This document shows positions 37,504 through 46,053 of a stretch of DNA of 64,000 nt, piece by piece. Under the pieces are notes generated by a model. It had not been told where the DNA came from and did no database searches. It saw only the letters and a program-made list of their open reading frames with translations. Source of the stretch: Stutzerimonas stutzeri (GTDB lineage: Bacteria > Pseudomonadota > Gammaproteobacteria > Pseudomonadales > Pseudomonadaceae); NCBI GenBank assembly GCA_002345575.1, contig DDVX01000007.1:310001-374000 (forward strand). Reading direction: 5' to 3'. The translations under genes and the position numbers were made by a program. The number at the start of each line of letters is the position of its first letter. Positions within the stretch are counted from its first letter, which is position 1.

Positions 37504-37710
37504 TCAGCCAGGCTTATGGTCAGGATTATCCGTGGCGATCAGGTCGCCCCAGTCGCCGTGCAGGTACCAGTCCTCTCCTATCATTTCCGCTGGGTGCTGA
37601 GTTCGATCAGCACCGTTGCCGCAGGCGAGCGAATCCGCTGGGCAGTAGCGGTCGCAGCCCCAGCAGATGCGCTCGGGATGCGGCGGATTCAGCGGAAACT
37701 TCTTAGCCAT
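37504..37710 (-). CDS. DUF3079 family small cysteine-rich protein
   Basis: 68 aa. The pattern PLNPPHPERICWGCDRYCPA then ACGNGADRTQHPAE and GEDWY is that of DUF3079. Four cysteines in CWGCDRYC...C could bind a metal. Function unknown. It is convergent with the SH3 protein, the two stops 19 bp apart. Confidence 0.8.
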   Translation of the reverse strand: MAKKFPLNPPHPERICWGCDRYCPADSLACGNGADRTQHPAEMIGEDWYLHGDWGDLIATDNPDHKPG

Positions 37711-37865
37711 TGGCAGCCTCGGCCTGGAACAGGTGGATGCCGTCAGGTTATCGGGCGCGCCTTGGCTAAAACTTGATCAGACTCAAGAAACCACAGCTAA
37801 GGAACAACCGGTAGGAGCGCGCCGGATCGACTGTAGGGCCCAATTCGTTCTGCGGAACGCATGCC

Positions 37866-40229
37866 TCAGAACAACCCCATCTGCTCGTCGATCAGCGCGC
37901 TGAAGCTGTCATCCACGAACGGCAGGATGGCATCGGCAATCGGTTGCAGCTGCCGCGTCACGTAGTGATCGTAGTCGATGGCCGCCCGGCGCACCTCCAA
38001 CGGCTCCGGCCCGGCCAGCGTCATCAAATAGCTGATCCATCCCCCGCTCTGATACTGCCGCGGCCGCCCTTGCTGCAAGTTGAATTCATCGGCGATCCGC
38101 GCGGCTCGCACATGAGGCGGCACATTGCGCTGGTAGTCATCCAGCCGGCGTCGCAGGCGTTTGCGAAACACCAGCAGTTCGTCCCGCTCGCCGGCCAGCG
38201 TGCTGCTCACATAGTCGCGCACATAATCCTGATACGGCTCGCGCATGAAGATGCGCCGGTACAGCTCCTGCTGAAACTGCTGCGCCAGCGGTGACCAGTC
38301 GGAGCGAACCGTTTCCAATCCCTTGAACACCAGCCCCTCGCTGCCGTCAGCCTGGGTCACCAGCCCGGCATAACGCTTCTTGCTGCCCTCTTCCGCGCCG
38401 CGGATAGTGGGCATCAGGAAACGCTTGAAATGAGTCTCGAACTGAATTTCCAGCGCACTGCTCAAGCCAAACTCCAGCAGCAGATGTTCTCGCCACCACT
38501 GGTTGATATGCCGCACCAGCGCCTGACCGATCTGCGCGGCCTCCTCGTCACTGTGCGCGCGTTTGAGCCAGACGAAGGTCGAGTCGGTATCGCCGTAGAT
38601 CACGCGGTAGCCCTGGGCCTCGATCAGCTCGCGCGTCCTACGCATGATTTCGTGCCCACGCAGGGTGATGGATGAGGCCAGACGCGGATCGAAGAAACGA
38701 CAGCCGCTGGAACCCAGCACGCCATAGAAGGCATTCATGATGATCTTTAGCGCCTGCGAAAGCGGCTGATTGCCTTCGCGCTTGGCCATCTCACGGCCCT
38801 GCCATACACGCTCGACGATAGCCGGCAGGCAATGCCGCGTCCTGGAGAAGCGCGCCCCGAGAAAACCCGCCACCGAATCGCTTTCCGCAGGCTGGCACAT
38901 GCCTTCGACCAGCCCCACCGGGTCGATGAGAAAGGTGCGGATAATCGATGGATAGAGACTCTTGTAGTCCAACACCAACACCGATTCGTAGAGGCCAGGC
39001 TGCGAGCTCATGACGAAACCACCGGGGCTGGCCTGTGGTGGTCGCGCACCCAGGTTCGGCGCGACGAAGCCCTTGCGATGCATCAGCGGAATATAAAGAT
39101 GCTCGAACGCCGCCACCGAGCCGCCACTACGATCTGCCGGCAAGCCGGTGACCGTGGCCCGCTCCAACAGAAAGGTCAGCAGTTCAGTTTTGGCGAAAAT
39201 GCGCGTGACCAGCTCGCAGTCCTTAAGGTTGTAACGCGCCAGCGCCGGCTTGTCCTCGGCGAACATGCGGTTGATTTCATCCATCCGTTGATACGGCGTA
39301 TCGATGGCCTTGCCTTCGCCGAGCAGCGTTTGCGCGACGCTCTCCAGGCTGAATGAGGAAAAACTCCAGGTCGCCGAGCGCAACGCTTCGATGCCATCGA
39401 TGATCAGCCGCCCTGTTGCCGATGCAAAGAAGTGATTGCGCCCGTTGCCATGCTCGCGCCAGCCCATTTCCTCGCCACCTCGGCCCAGACGCAGCGGTAC
39501 CTGATGACGCTGGGCCTGTTCGCGTAGCACGCGCAGGTCGAACTGCACGACGTTCCAGCCAATGATCGCATCGGGATCATGCAGTGCCATCCAGTCGTTC
39601 AACCGCTCGATCAGCTGCTTGCGGCTGTCGCAGTATGCCAGCTGAAAATCCACCTCTCGGTCGTCACCATTGGCCGGGCCGAGCATGTACACCTGACGCT
39701 GACCGCAGCCTTCCAACGCAATGGAATACAGCTCGCCCCTGGCCGTGGTTTCGATGTCCAGCGAGACCAGCTTCAATTGCGGACGGTACTGCGGAGCGGG
39801 CCTAACTTGGGCATTTACCAGCACACCATCAGCATCAGGCGTACCGGTGAAGCTGACCGGCGCCGTGATAAAGCGCTCCATCAGATAGCGTTCCGGCGGG
39901 CGGATGTCGGCTTCGTAAACATCCAGCCCTGCCTGTCGCAGGCGCTTTTCGAGGTTCATCAGCTGACGATGCTGGCGACAATACAGGCCGACCACCGGAC
40001 GCTGGTGGAAGTCGCACAGATCAAGTGGGCGCAACTCGATGTCGCGCTCGCCCTTGAGCAAGGTCCGCGCCTGTTCGCATTGTTCAGCGGGAATAAAGGC
40101 GACCGAGGTCTGATTGGGCACCCGAATCCTGCGCGGGCCCGCGTCGGTCGCCAGCCAGAATTCCACCTCGGTGCCTGCAGCCGTGTCGCGCCAATGCCGG
40201 GTCAGGACAAAACCCTGCTCTAGATCCAC
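37866..40229 (-). CDS. polB: DNA polymerase II
   Basis: 787-aa B-family polymerase for SOS-associated repair and replication restart. The 3'-5' exonuclease begins at LVSLDIETTARGE (Exo I); the polymerase has motif A LDYKSLYPSII, motif B KIIMNAFYGVLGS and motif C YGDTDSTFVW, all intact. The ORF starts at a GTG (40227-40229) after AGGTGAG, giving the expected MDLEQGFVLTRHWRD N-terminus. No LexA box was identified in the 54-bp gap to cheV. Confidence 0.93.
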   Translation of the reverse strand: MDLEQGFVLTRHWRDTAAGTEVEFWLATDAGPRRIRVPNQTSVAFIPAEQCEQARTLLKGERDIELRPLDLCDFHQRPVVGLYCRQHRQLMNLEKRLRQAGLDVYEADIRPPERYLMERFITAPVSFTGTPDADGVLVNAQVRPAPQYRPQLKLVSLDIETTARGELYSIALEGCGQRQVYMLGPANGDDREVDFQLAYCDSRKQLIERLNDWMALHDPDAIIGWNVVQFDLRVLREQAQRHQVPLRLGRGGEEMGWREHGNGRNHFFASATGRLIIDGIEALRSATWSFSSFSLESVAQTLLGEGKAIDTPYQRMDEINRMFAEDKPALARYNLKDCELVTRIFAKTELLTFLLERATVTGLPADRSGGSVAAFEHLYIPLMHRKGFVAPNLGARPPQASPGGFVMSSQPGLYESVLVLDYKSLYPSIIRTFLIDPVGLVEGMCQPAESDSVAGFLGARFSRTRHCLPAIVERVWQGREMAKREGNQPLSQALKIIMNAFYGVLGSSGCRFFDPRLASSITLRGHEIMRRTRELIEAQGYRVIYGDTDSTFVWLKRAHSDEEAAQIGQALVRHINQWWREHLLLEFGLSSALEIQFETHFKRFLMPTIRGAEEGSKKRYAGLVTQADGSEGLVFKGLETVRSDWSPLAQQFQQELYRRIFMREPYQDYVRDYVSSTLAGERDELLVFRKRLRRRLDDYQRNVPPHVRAARIADEFNLQQGRPRQYQSGGWISYLMTLAGPEPLEVRRAAIDYDHYVTRQLQPIADAILPFVDDSFSALIDEQMGLF

Positions 40230-40283
40230 CGCTGCTCACCTGCAACCTATGTCGTAGCGGTTCATTCTACGCTGGACAAAGAC

Positions 40284-41183
40284 CTAGGCGCCCTCACCCA
40301 GATGAATCGTCCGTGCAGCCTGCAACATGCACCTGGTTATTTCCGGGGGTGAGAACTTGGTGAGAATTGCATTAGCCCCGACCGCTCTGGCCTTGTCAGC
40401 GCTAATGGTGCTGTCCAGCGAGGTGTGCAACAGCACGTAAAGAGTGGCGTGATCAGGATGGCTACGCAGCAGCTGGGTAAAGGAATAGCCATCCATTTCG
40501 GGCATTTCAATATCCGAAACCACCACGTTGATCGCCTCGGCGGTGTCTTTCAGGCGGTCGAGCGTCGCCAGACCTTCGCGCGCACTACGCACCGCATGAC
40601 AGGTAATGCCCATCTTGCCGAGAGCCGCCAACGTCATGTGCAGCGCTACCTGGCTGTCATCAACTATCAGCGCACGGGTTTCCCCGAGCAGCCTTGCATC
40701 CTGGTCATCGAGCTCGGACATATCGACTTCAGCCGGAGCCGGCATGATATTCAGCAGCACCTTTTCCACATCGAGGATCTGCACCAGCTGTCCATCGATT
40801 TCCGCCGCACCGGTGATAAACGAGTTGACGCGAGTACCGTAGGGCGGCGGCAAAATCTTCGACGAAGGGATATGCACGATCCTAACCACCGATTGCACAT
40901 GCAGCCCCTGCTTGGAGCGGCTGAATTCGGTGACGATCAGGCAGCCACCCTGGGCGTCCTGCAACGGCGGCATGCCGATGGCCATGCTCAAGTCGATTAC
41001 CGACAGCGGCTGGCCACGCAACGTGGCAACACCACGCACATGCGGATGCGATTCTGGAAGACGGATCAGTCCGGGAGTCGGAATGATCTCGCTGACCTTC
41101 AACAGATTGATCGCCATTTGTTTGCCGCTACGCAGCGTGAACAATAGAAGCGACAGAGAGCCGGTGGCCGATTGAGTATCCAT
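40284..41183 (-). CDS. cheV: chemotaxis coupling protein CheV
   Basis: 299 aa: CheW-like domain (about 5-150) and receiver domain (about 170-295) with the acidic pocket VDD and phospho-acceptor Asp224 in VVSDIEMPEMDG. CheV couples chemoreceptors to CheA and adapts by phosphorylation. It is not near a che operon; it sits alone between polB and the NosR-like gene. Confidence 0.9.
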   Translation of the reverse strand: MDTQSATGSLSLLLFTLRSGKQMAINLLKVSEIIPTPGLIRLPESHPHVRGVATLRGQPLSVIDLSMAIGMPPLQDAQGGCLIVTEFSRSKQGLHVQSVVRIVHIPSSKILPPPYGTRVNSFITGAAEIDGQLVQILDVEKVLLNIMPAPAEVDMSELDDQDARLLGETRALIVDDSQVALHMTLAALGKMGITCHAVRSAREGLATLDRLKDTAEAINVVVSDIEMPEMDGYSFTQLLRSHPDHATLYVLLHTSLDSTISADKARAVGANAILTKFSPPEITRCMLQAARTIHLGEGA

Positions 41184-41289
41184 GCATAGTCCTGTGGAGA
41201 AAGCCGGTTCGTCACCGGGAAGTCATCTCGATACAGGACACTATCGGCTGGCCTGGCGAAATCTTCAGGCGGCCGGTGATACTTTCATC

Positions 41290-43407
41290 TCATGCACTCG
41301 GCAACGCGGCATCGGTAGCGATCAGGTCCGCCTGTTTTCCAGCTTTGTGCATCTTCTTGCGGGCGCTGATGCTGGCCACGCACTGGTCCTCATTGTTTAG
41401 GATGACGATGCATTCCAGGCACTGAATGCACTCGTCGTAATCGATGCGGCCATCTCGCCGAATGGCGCCAATCTCGCAGTGGTTCCGGCAGTGCTGGCAA
41501 GGCTTGCCGCAAGCATCGATGCGCTTAAGCCAGGAGAACAGCCGCAAGCGGCCGAGCACCGCCAGCCCGGCGCCCAGTGGGCAGACGTAGCGGCAGTAGA
41601 ACTTGTGCACGAACAGCCCAAGCCCGAGCAGCACCAGCGCATAGAGCACGAACGGCCAGGAGCGCACGAAGAACAGCGTGATGCTGGTCTTGAATGGTTC
41701 AACCTCCGCCAGCCGCTCAGCCAAGGTCAGCGAGTAGAAGGCCACCGGCACGAGGCTAATGAGTACCAGGTATTTGATCCACTGCAGGCGCAGGTGAACA
41801 GGTTCGGAGATTTTCCACTGGCGAATACGCAGGTGTTTAGCCACCCAACCAAGAATTTCCTGCAACGCACCGAAGGGGCACAGCCAGCCGCAAAACACCC
41901 CGCGCCCCCAGATAAACAGCGTGATGAAGGTGAAACTCCAGAGAATGAAGATCACCGGGTCCATCAGGAACACCCGGATATCGAAATCCTCCGCCAGCGC
42001 CAGCAACAGGGTGAAGATATTCACCACCGACAGCTGGCCTTGGGCGTATAGCCCGATGAAAACCAGGGTGAACAGCAGAAAACCCGCACGAAACAGATGA
42101 AAACCCCGGCTCTGCTGGCTGATGCGGTGCTGCCAGATAAATATCCCGGTGAGCGCCATCAGCGACAGGCCGAGCAGGCCGATCTGCCACCAGCGCTCTT
42201 GCCACATCCGCAGCCAGATCGGCACAGGCTTGGCTTCTACAGTGGCCTCTTGGATATCGAACAGCTCAGGATCGAGCTGAAAGTCATGAGTGAAATCGAC
42301 CTTGGTTTCTACCAGATGATTACGTCGCAACTGCGCAATCAGCCGCAATCCGACGGGCTCCGCCGGGTTGAATGCGGCGTGTGATTTGATACGGAAGACA
42401 TGTGCTTCGCCCTCGTCCAAGGGCGAATTGACCACATCCAGTACCGCGCCGTTATTGAAGTTCATGTCGTGCAGTTCGATGGCATGCTCGTTCTGCATCA
42501 GCACAATGCGGTTGGGTGAGGTTGCCGGCACGAAGTCGTCAGGAACGTGGGGATACATGCCGGAAGACATCACCAGCAGGGCCTGCTCGCCGGGTTTCAA
42601 TTCCTCATTGAGCCGCTGGAAGCCCGCCTCACCAAGCAGGTTGCGACCGATAAGAGGCGCATTCAGGTAAGCGAAATGTAGATCGGCGAAGACCGGCTGG
42701 TCCAAGTCCAGCTCCGGATATCCATCGAGTTCGTGCCCTAGCCTCTTCTCTACCTCGGCGCGGGTCAGGGTCCAGTGCTGGACGAGGCCGCGCTCGAGCA
42801 GCTGGCTCCAGTCAAGCGGCTCGTAGATATCCATCTTTGGCGTTGCCAGTGGGCTGCTAGCGAAACCGTCCAGCAGCTTGCGTGCGACCGTCAGGGCCGA
42901 CAGCAGAACCGTCTCGTTGAGGATGACCACCGACACCGTGGCCTTGCTGACGTTGTCTATTCGCGTAACCGAGTCACCTTCGCTGGCGCCCTGCCGTCCA
43001 CCCACAATGATCGGCTTGCCAACGGTTTTGAGACGATACTGATCCACGAAATCGAACAATGACTGCTCGCCCAACCCATGCAGAAACACGGGTTCGTGAT
43101 GCTCCAACACCCTAACCCCGGCAAGCACGCCTTGGGGGTCCATGCCGATTAGCAGACGTATCGGCTTTCCGGAAAAGCCCTGCAGGTTCGAGTAGTCATT
43201 GGATTCAAAGGCATAACCGATCAGCTCGTCCAGCTGATAGACGCTATAGACCGGCGGCTCCGCCTGTTTCGGCTCGATGCGCGTGGCCTTGGGAAACAGC
43301 TGCATGATCCACGTGTCCAGCTCCTGAGCATGGAGCGACGGGCTGAACAAAGTGCACCACAGCAAAAGCGCGCGCACGCATGATAGAAGGCTGGCGCTGC
43401 GTGTCAT
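41290..43407 (-). CDS. NosR/NirI-family membrane flavo-iron-sulfur protein
   Basis: 705 aa: signal peptide (about 1-27, ending SLHA), periplasmic FMN-binding domain with the probable flavinylation site in GDSVTRIDNVSKATVS, several membrane helices from about residue 400, two CxxxCP elements (CGWLCPFGA and CRYVCPLGA), and a C-terminal ferredoxin-like domain with CGKPCQHCRNHC and CIQCLEC. NosR passes electrons to periplasmic N2O reductase and NirI is its relative. No nosZ or nir genes are adjacent, so this is probably an orphan paralogue. I saw no ANR/Dnr box upstream. Confidence 0.85.
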   Translation of the reverse strand: MTRSASLLSCVRALLLWCTLFSPSLHAQELDTWIMQLFPKATRIEPKQAEPPVYSVYQLDELIGYAFESNDYSNLQGFSGKPIRLLIGMDPQGVLAGVRVLEHHEPVFLHGLGEQSLFDFVDQYRLKTVGKPIIVGGRQGASEGDSVTRIDNVSKATVSVVILNETVLLSALTVARKLLDGFASSPLATPKMDIYEPLDWSQLLERGLVQHWTLTRAEVEKRLGHELDGYPELDLDQPVFADLHFAYLNAPLIGRNLLGEAGFQRLNEELKPGEQALLVMSSGMYPHVPDDFVPATSPNRIVLMQNEHAIELHDMNFNNGAVLDVVNSPLDEGEAHVFRIKSHAAFNPAEPVGLRLIAQLRRNHLVETKVDFTHDFQLDPELFDIQEATVEAKPVPIWLRMWQERWWQIGLLGLSLMALTGIFIWQHRISQQSRGFHLFRAGFLLFTLVFIGLYAQGQLSVVNIFTLLLALAEDFDIRVFLMDPVIFILWSFTFITLFIWGRGVFCGWLCPFGALQEILGWVAKHLRIRQWKISEPVHLRLQWIKYLVLISLVPVAFYSLTLAERLAEVEPFKTSITLFFVRSWPFVLYALVLLGLGLFVHKFYCRYVCPLGAGLAVLGRLRLFSWLKRIDACGKPCQHCRNHCEIGAIRRDGRIDYDECIQCLECIVILNNEDQCVASISARKKMHKAGKQADLIATDAALPSA

Positions 43408-43549
43408 GGGGGCCTCGAACCTTGTTCTTGTTCTTCCATGCTATCCAGTGGCCGGACCAGCACCATGCGACTTGCCGGTCGATAAAGCAGTACTTCAGTG
43501 CAAGATGGGGTCTACCTGAAACGCTTGCACACTCACGAGGACAGTATCC

Positions 43550-43846
43550 ATGAGCCATCAAGACACAAAGGTTCGACACGACGAAGATCAGCAGCGCTAC
43601 GTTCTGGAAGTAAACGGCCAGGCCCTGGGCTTCGCGCAGTACCAAGAGGAAGGCGACCGCCAAGTCTTCACTCACACCGAAATCGACGAAAGCCTGGCCG
43701 GCCAAGGCATGGGCAGCACGCTGGTCCGCGAATCACTCAACGACGCTCGCCAGCGGGGCAAGCGCATCGTGCCGGTTTGCGAGTTCATCGCGGCCTATGT
43801 GAAGAAGCATCCGGACTGGAACGACATCGTCGAACAACCCGACTGA
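43550..43846 (+). CDS. YjdJ-type GNAT N-acetyltransferase
   Basis: 98 aa, the short GNAT-like family that covers only the acetyl-CoA-binding core. Diagnostic are FTHTEIDESLAGQGMGSTLVRESL and the downstream VPVCEFIAAYVKKHPDW. Substrate unknown. Its ATG follows GAGGACAG. It is followed after 63 bp by the YkgJ-type gene. Confidence 0.85.
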   Translation: MSHQDTKVRHDEDQQRYVLEVNGQALGFAQYQEEGDRQVFTHTEIDESLAGQGMGSTLVRESLNDARQRGKRIVPVCEFIAAYVKKHPDWNDIVEQPD

Positions 43847-43909
43847 AGCCCACAGGGCAGGCCACACGGGATACCATGGCCGGCCCAACGGCTCGGAACA
43901 CAGCACTCA

Positions 43910-44263
43910 ATGGACCGCACCAACCGCAAGATCGATCAGCTGAGACGGCAGATTCCCGGCTTCGCCTGCGAGTCCGGCTGTCATGACTGCTGCGGCCCGG
44001 TGACGGCTTCATCGGAAGAAATGGCGCGCCTGCCCCATAAAAGCGACGCCGAACACGACGCCGCCCTGGAGCACTGGAATTGCGTGCACCTCGGCCCGCA
44101 GGGCTGTGAAGCCTACGACGAGCGGCCACTCATCTGTCGCCTATTCGGAACCACAGCCAGCCTACCCTGCCCTCGCGGGCGTGGACCGGAAACGCCCACC
44201 ACGCCCCAGGTAGAAAAGCAGGTGCACCAATTGATCGCCAGCACCCGCCAGGTGCTGGTCTGA
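43910..44263 (+). CDS. YkgJ-family cysteine cluster protein
   Basis: 117 aa. Cysteine pattern C-x3-C-x2-CC (FACESGCHDCCGP), then NCVHL, GCEAYDERPLICRLFG, typical of the YkgJ/zinc- or iron-chelating domain family. The protein may carry a metal cluster; function unknown. It is convergent with dadA across a shared terminator. Confidence 0.8.
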   Translation: MDRTNRKIDQLRRQIPGFACESGCHDCCGPVTASSEEMARLPHKSDAEHDAALEHWNCVHLGPQGCEAYDERPLICRLFGTTASLPCPRGRGPETPTTPQVEKQVHQLIASTRQVLV

Positions 44264-44290
44264 CAGCTTTAGCTAAGAAGTCCCCAAACG

Positions 44291-44316
44291 GAAACCCCGC
44301 CTTTCAGCGGGGTTTC
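44291..44316. terminator. Bidirectional terminator
   Basis: A 10-bp perfect stem GAAACCCCGC / GCGGGGTTTC with loop CTTTCA lies between the convergent YkgJ-type gene and dadA. The stem itself carries the AAA and TTT ends. Confidence 0.75.
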
Positions 44317-44337
44317 AAGAACACGTCGGTCTGCTTA

Positions 44338-45612
44338 TCAAGCAGCTGATGACTGCCGAGCGTTGGAGATAGGCACCACTACAGACTCAGGCAAACCCAG
44401 CGACTGGCCTACCACATCGCCGATCATGTCCGCGGTGACGGCGCTCAGGGTCCAGCCAAGGTGGCCGTGGCCAGTGTTGTAGAACACGCAAGGCGACTTG
44501 CCGCGCCCAACCTTGGGCATCATGTTCGGCATCATCGGGCGCAATCCGGCCCATGGGACGACGCTCTGGGTGCTGACACCGGGGAAGCACTCGTTCACCC
44601 ACTCCACTAGCGGGCGGATGCGATCGGCACGAATGTCGCGGTTGTAGCCATTGAACTCGGCGGTTCCCGCAACCCGGAAGCGATGATCACCAAGACGGCT
44701 GGTTACCAGCTTGGTTTCATCATCCAGCAGGCTCACCGTCGGCGCGGCAGCGCGGCTGGCTTCGTCAGCAAGATTGACGGTGATGGAATAACCCTTGACC
44801 GGATAGATGTTCACTCGGTCGCCCAGTTGTGCGGCCAGTGCCCGGCTCGCCGTGCCGGCGCAGATCACCATGCCATCGAAATGCAGGGTTTCCTCACCAC
44901 TGGCGGTGCCAATGGTAACGCTGGCCTGCTTGTCATCAGTCGACACGCGCTTCACGTCTTGGCCATAGCGGCAATCGACGCCCAGGCGAACCGCTGCGGC
45001 TGCCAGGCCATTAGTAAATAGGTGGATATCACCAGTGGAATCGCATTCGGTGTAATAGCCGCCGTAATACTGCCCTGCCAGAGTCGGCTCAATGGCGCGC
45101 ATCTCGTCCGGCGTCACACTGCGGCGCGGCAGGCCGCCTGCAGCCAATAGCTTGGAGACTTCGCCAGCATGATTGAAGCTGGCCCGGTCACGGTAGATAT
45201 GCAGGATGCCGGCCTTCTTCAGATCGAAGTCGATGCCTTCTTCCTCGGCCCAGGCAAACAGGTGCTCACGCGCGGCGATAGCCAGGCGTGCGGTTTCAGT
45301 GGTGTTATTGCGATATTGCGAGATGGAAGCAATGAACTCGGCGAACCAGGAAAGCTTGTGCCAACTGGGCTTGGGGTTGACCAATAGTGGCGCATCGCTT
45401 TTGAGCATCCACTTCATGCCCTTGACGATAGTCGACCAGTGGTTCCAAACCTCGGCGTTCGACGCGGAAAGCTGCCCGCCATTGGCGAAGGAGGTTTCCA
45501 TCGCGGCATAACGGTGCTTTTCGAAAAGGGTGACGTCGAATCCGCGCTTGGCCAGCGCATAGGCCGTAGTGATACCCGTGATACCACCACCAATGACAGC
45601 GATTGTTTTCAT
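44338..45612 (-). CDS. dadA: D-amino acid dehydrogenase (DadA family)
   Basis: 424-aa FAD-dependent oxidoreductase, DAO family. The FAD motif GGGITGITTAYALAKRG starts at residue 8; ETSFANGGQLSASNAEVWN and WAGLRPMMPNMMPKVG are DadA landmarks. The enzyme deaminates D-amino acids at the inner membrane and passes electrons to the respiratory chain. The ATG at 45612 gives MKTIAVIGGGI; the open frame further upstream is the riboswitch region. A tandem glycine riboswitch precedes it, so glycine or a glycine-derived imino acid may be a relevant substrate. Confidence 0.9.
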   Translation of the reverse strand: MKTIAVIGGGITGITTAYALAKRGFDVTLFEKHRYAAMETSFANGGQLSASNAEVWNHWSTIVKGMKWMLKSDAPLLVNPKPSWHKLSWFAEFIASISQYRNNTTETARLAIAAREHLFAWAEEEGIDFDLKKAGILHIYRDRASFNHAGEVSKLLAAGGLPRRSVTPDEMRAIEPTLAGQYYGGYYTECDSTGDIHLFTNGLAAAAVRLGVDCRYGQDVKRVSTDDKQASVTIGTASGEETLHFDGMVICAGTASRALAAQLGDRVNIYPVKGYSITVNLADEASRAAAPTVSLLDDETKLVTSRLGDHRFRVAGTAEFNGYNRDIRADRIRPLVEWVNECFPGVSTQSVVPWAGLRPMMPNMMPKVGRGKSPCVFYNTGHGHLGWTLSAVTADMIGDVVGQSLGLPESVVVPISNARQSSAA

Positions 45613-45675
45613 TGTGTCGCTCCAGAACGTCATAGGGATTGGAACCCTATCCGCGATATGCGGATCAGGCGCCCC

Positions 45676-45860
45676 CTCTGTCCTGGACCTGAGAGTTTTC
45701 ACGAGCGAACTCGCTTGCTCCTTCGGTGCGCCGGGCTGACGATTGCCCGGCGGCTCTTCAGAGTTCAACAGCGGTATCGGTCCTTTTGCCTGAGAGTTTC
45801 CGGGGCGGTTGCTCCTTCGGCGCTGTCAGCGGCTATGCCGTTACAGTCTCTCCCGATACC
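45676..45860 (-). promoter_or_regulatory. Tandem glycine riboswitch upstream of dadA
   Basis: On the minus strand two adjacent glycine aptamers are visible. Aptamer 1 (45773-45860) has a perfect P1 (GGTATCGG/CCGATACC), then GGGAGAGAC, the core CGCCGAAGGAGCAA, and CTCTCAGGCAAAAGGACC. Aptamer 2 (45676-45763) has CTCTG/CAGAG ends, the core CACCGAAGGAGCAAG, and CTCTCAGG. The linker is short, as in cooperative glycine riboswitches. The 63 bp to dadA hold a TCCGC/GCGGA hairpin as likely expression platform. The rest of the gap to mucD (45861-46053) holds no gene and should contain the promoter. Confidence 0.92.
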
Positions 45861-46053
45861 ACATCGTGCCGGTTACAAAGCACCCGGCAAAACAGCCTTT
45901 CCCGTCCGATTTCTTCCGGAACTGACTGCTACGACCATGTCCCTGCGTTTCTACAGCAGGTTCACGATAAAGGATAGTCCAGAAAACGACGATCCGACAG
46001 CCGTACTTTCGGCTATCGGACCGGACTTGATCACTGCCCCTCCCCGGCGCGAA

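Noticed and set aside
43408..43549. ANR/Dnr box (TTGAT-N4-ATCAA) upstream of the NosR-like gene
   Set aside because: Searched by eye; no half-site pair of adequate match was found.
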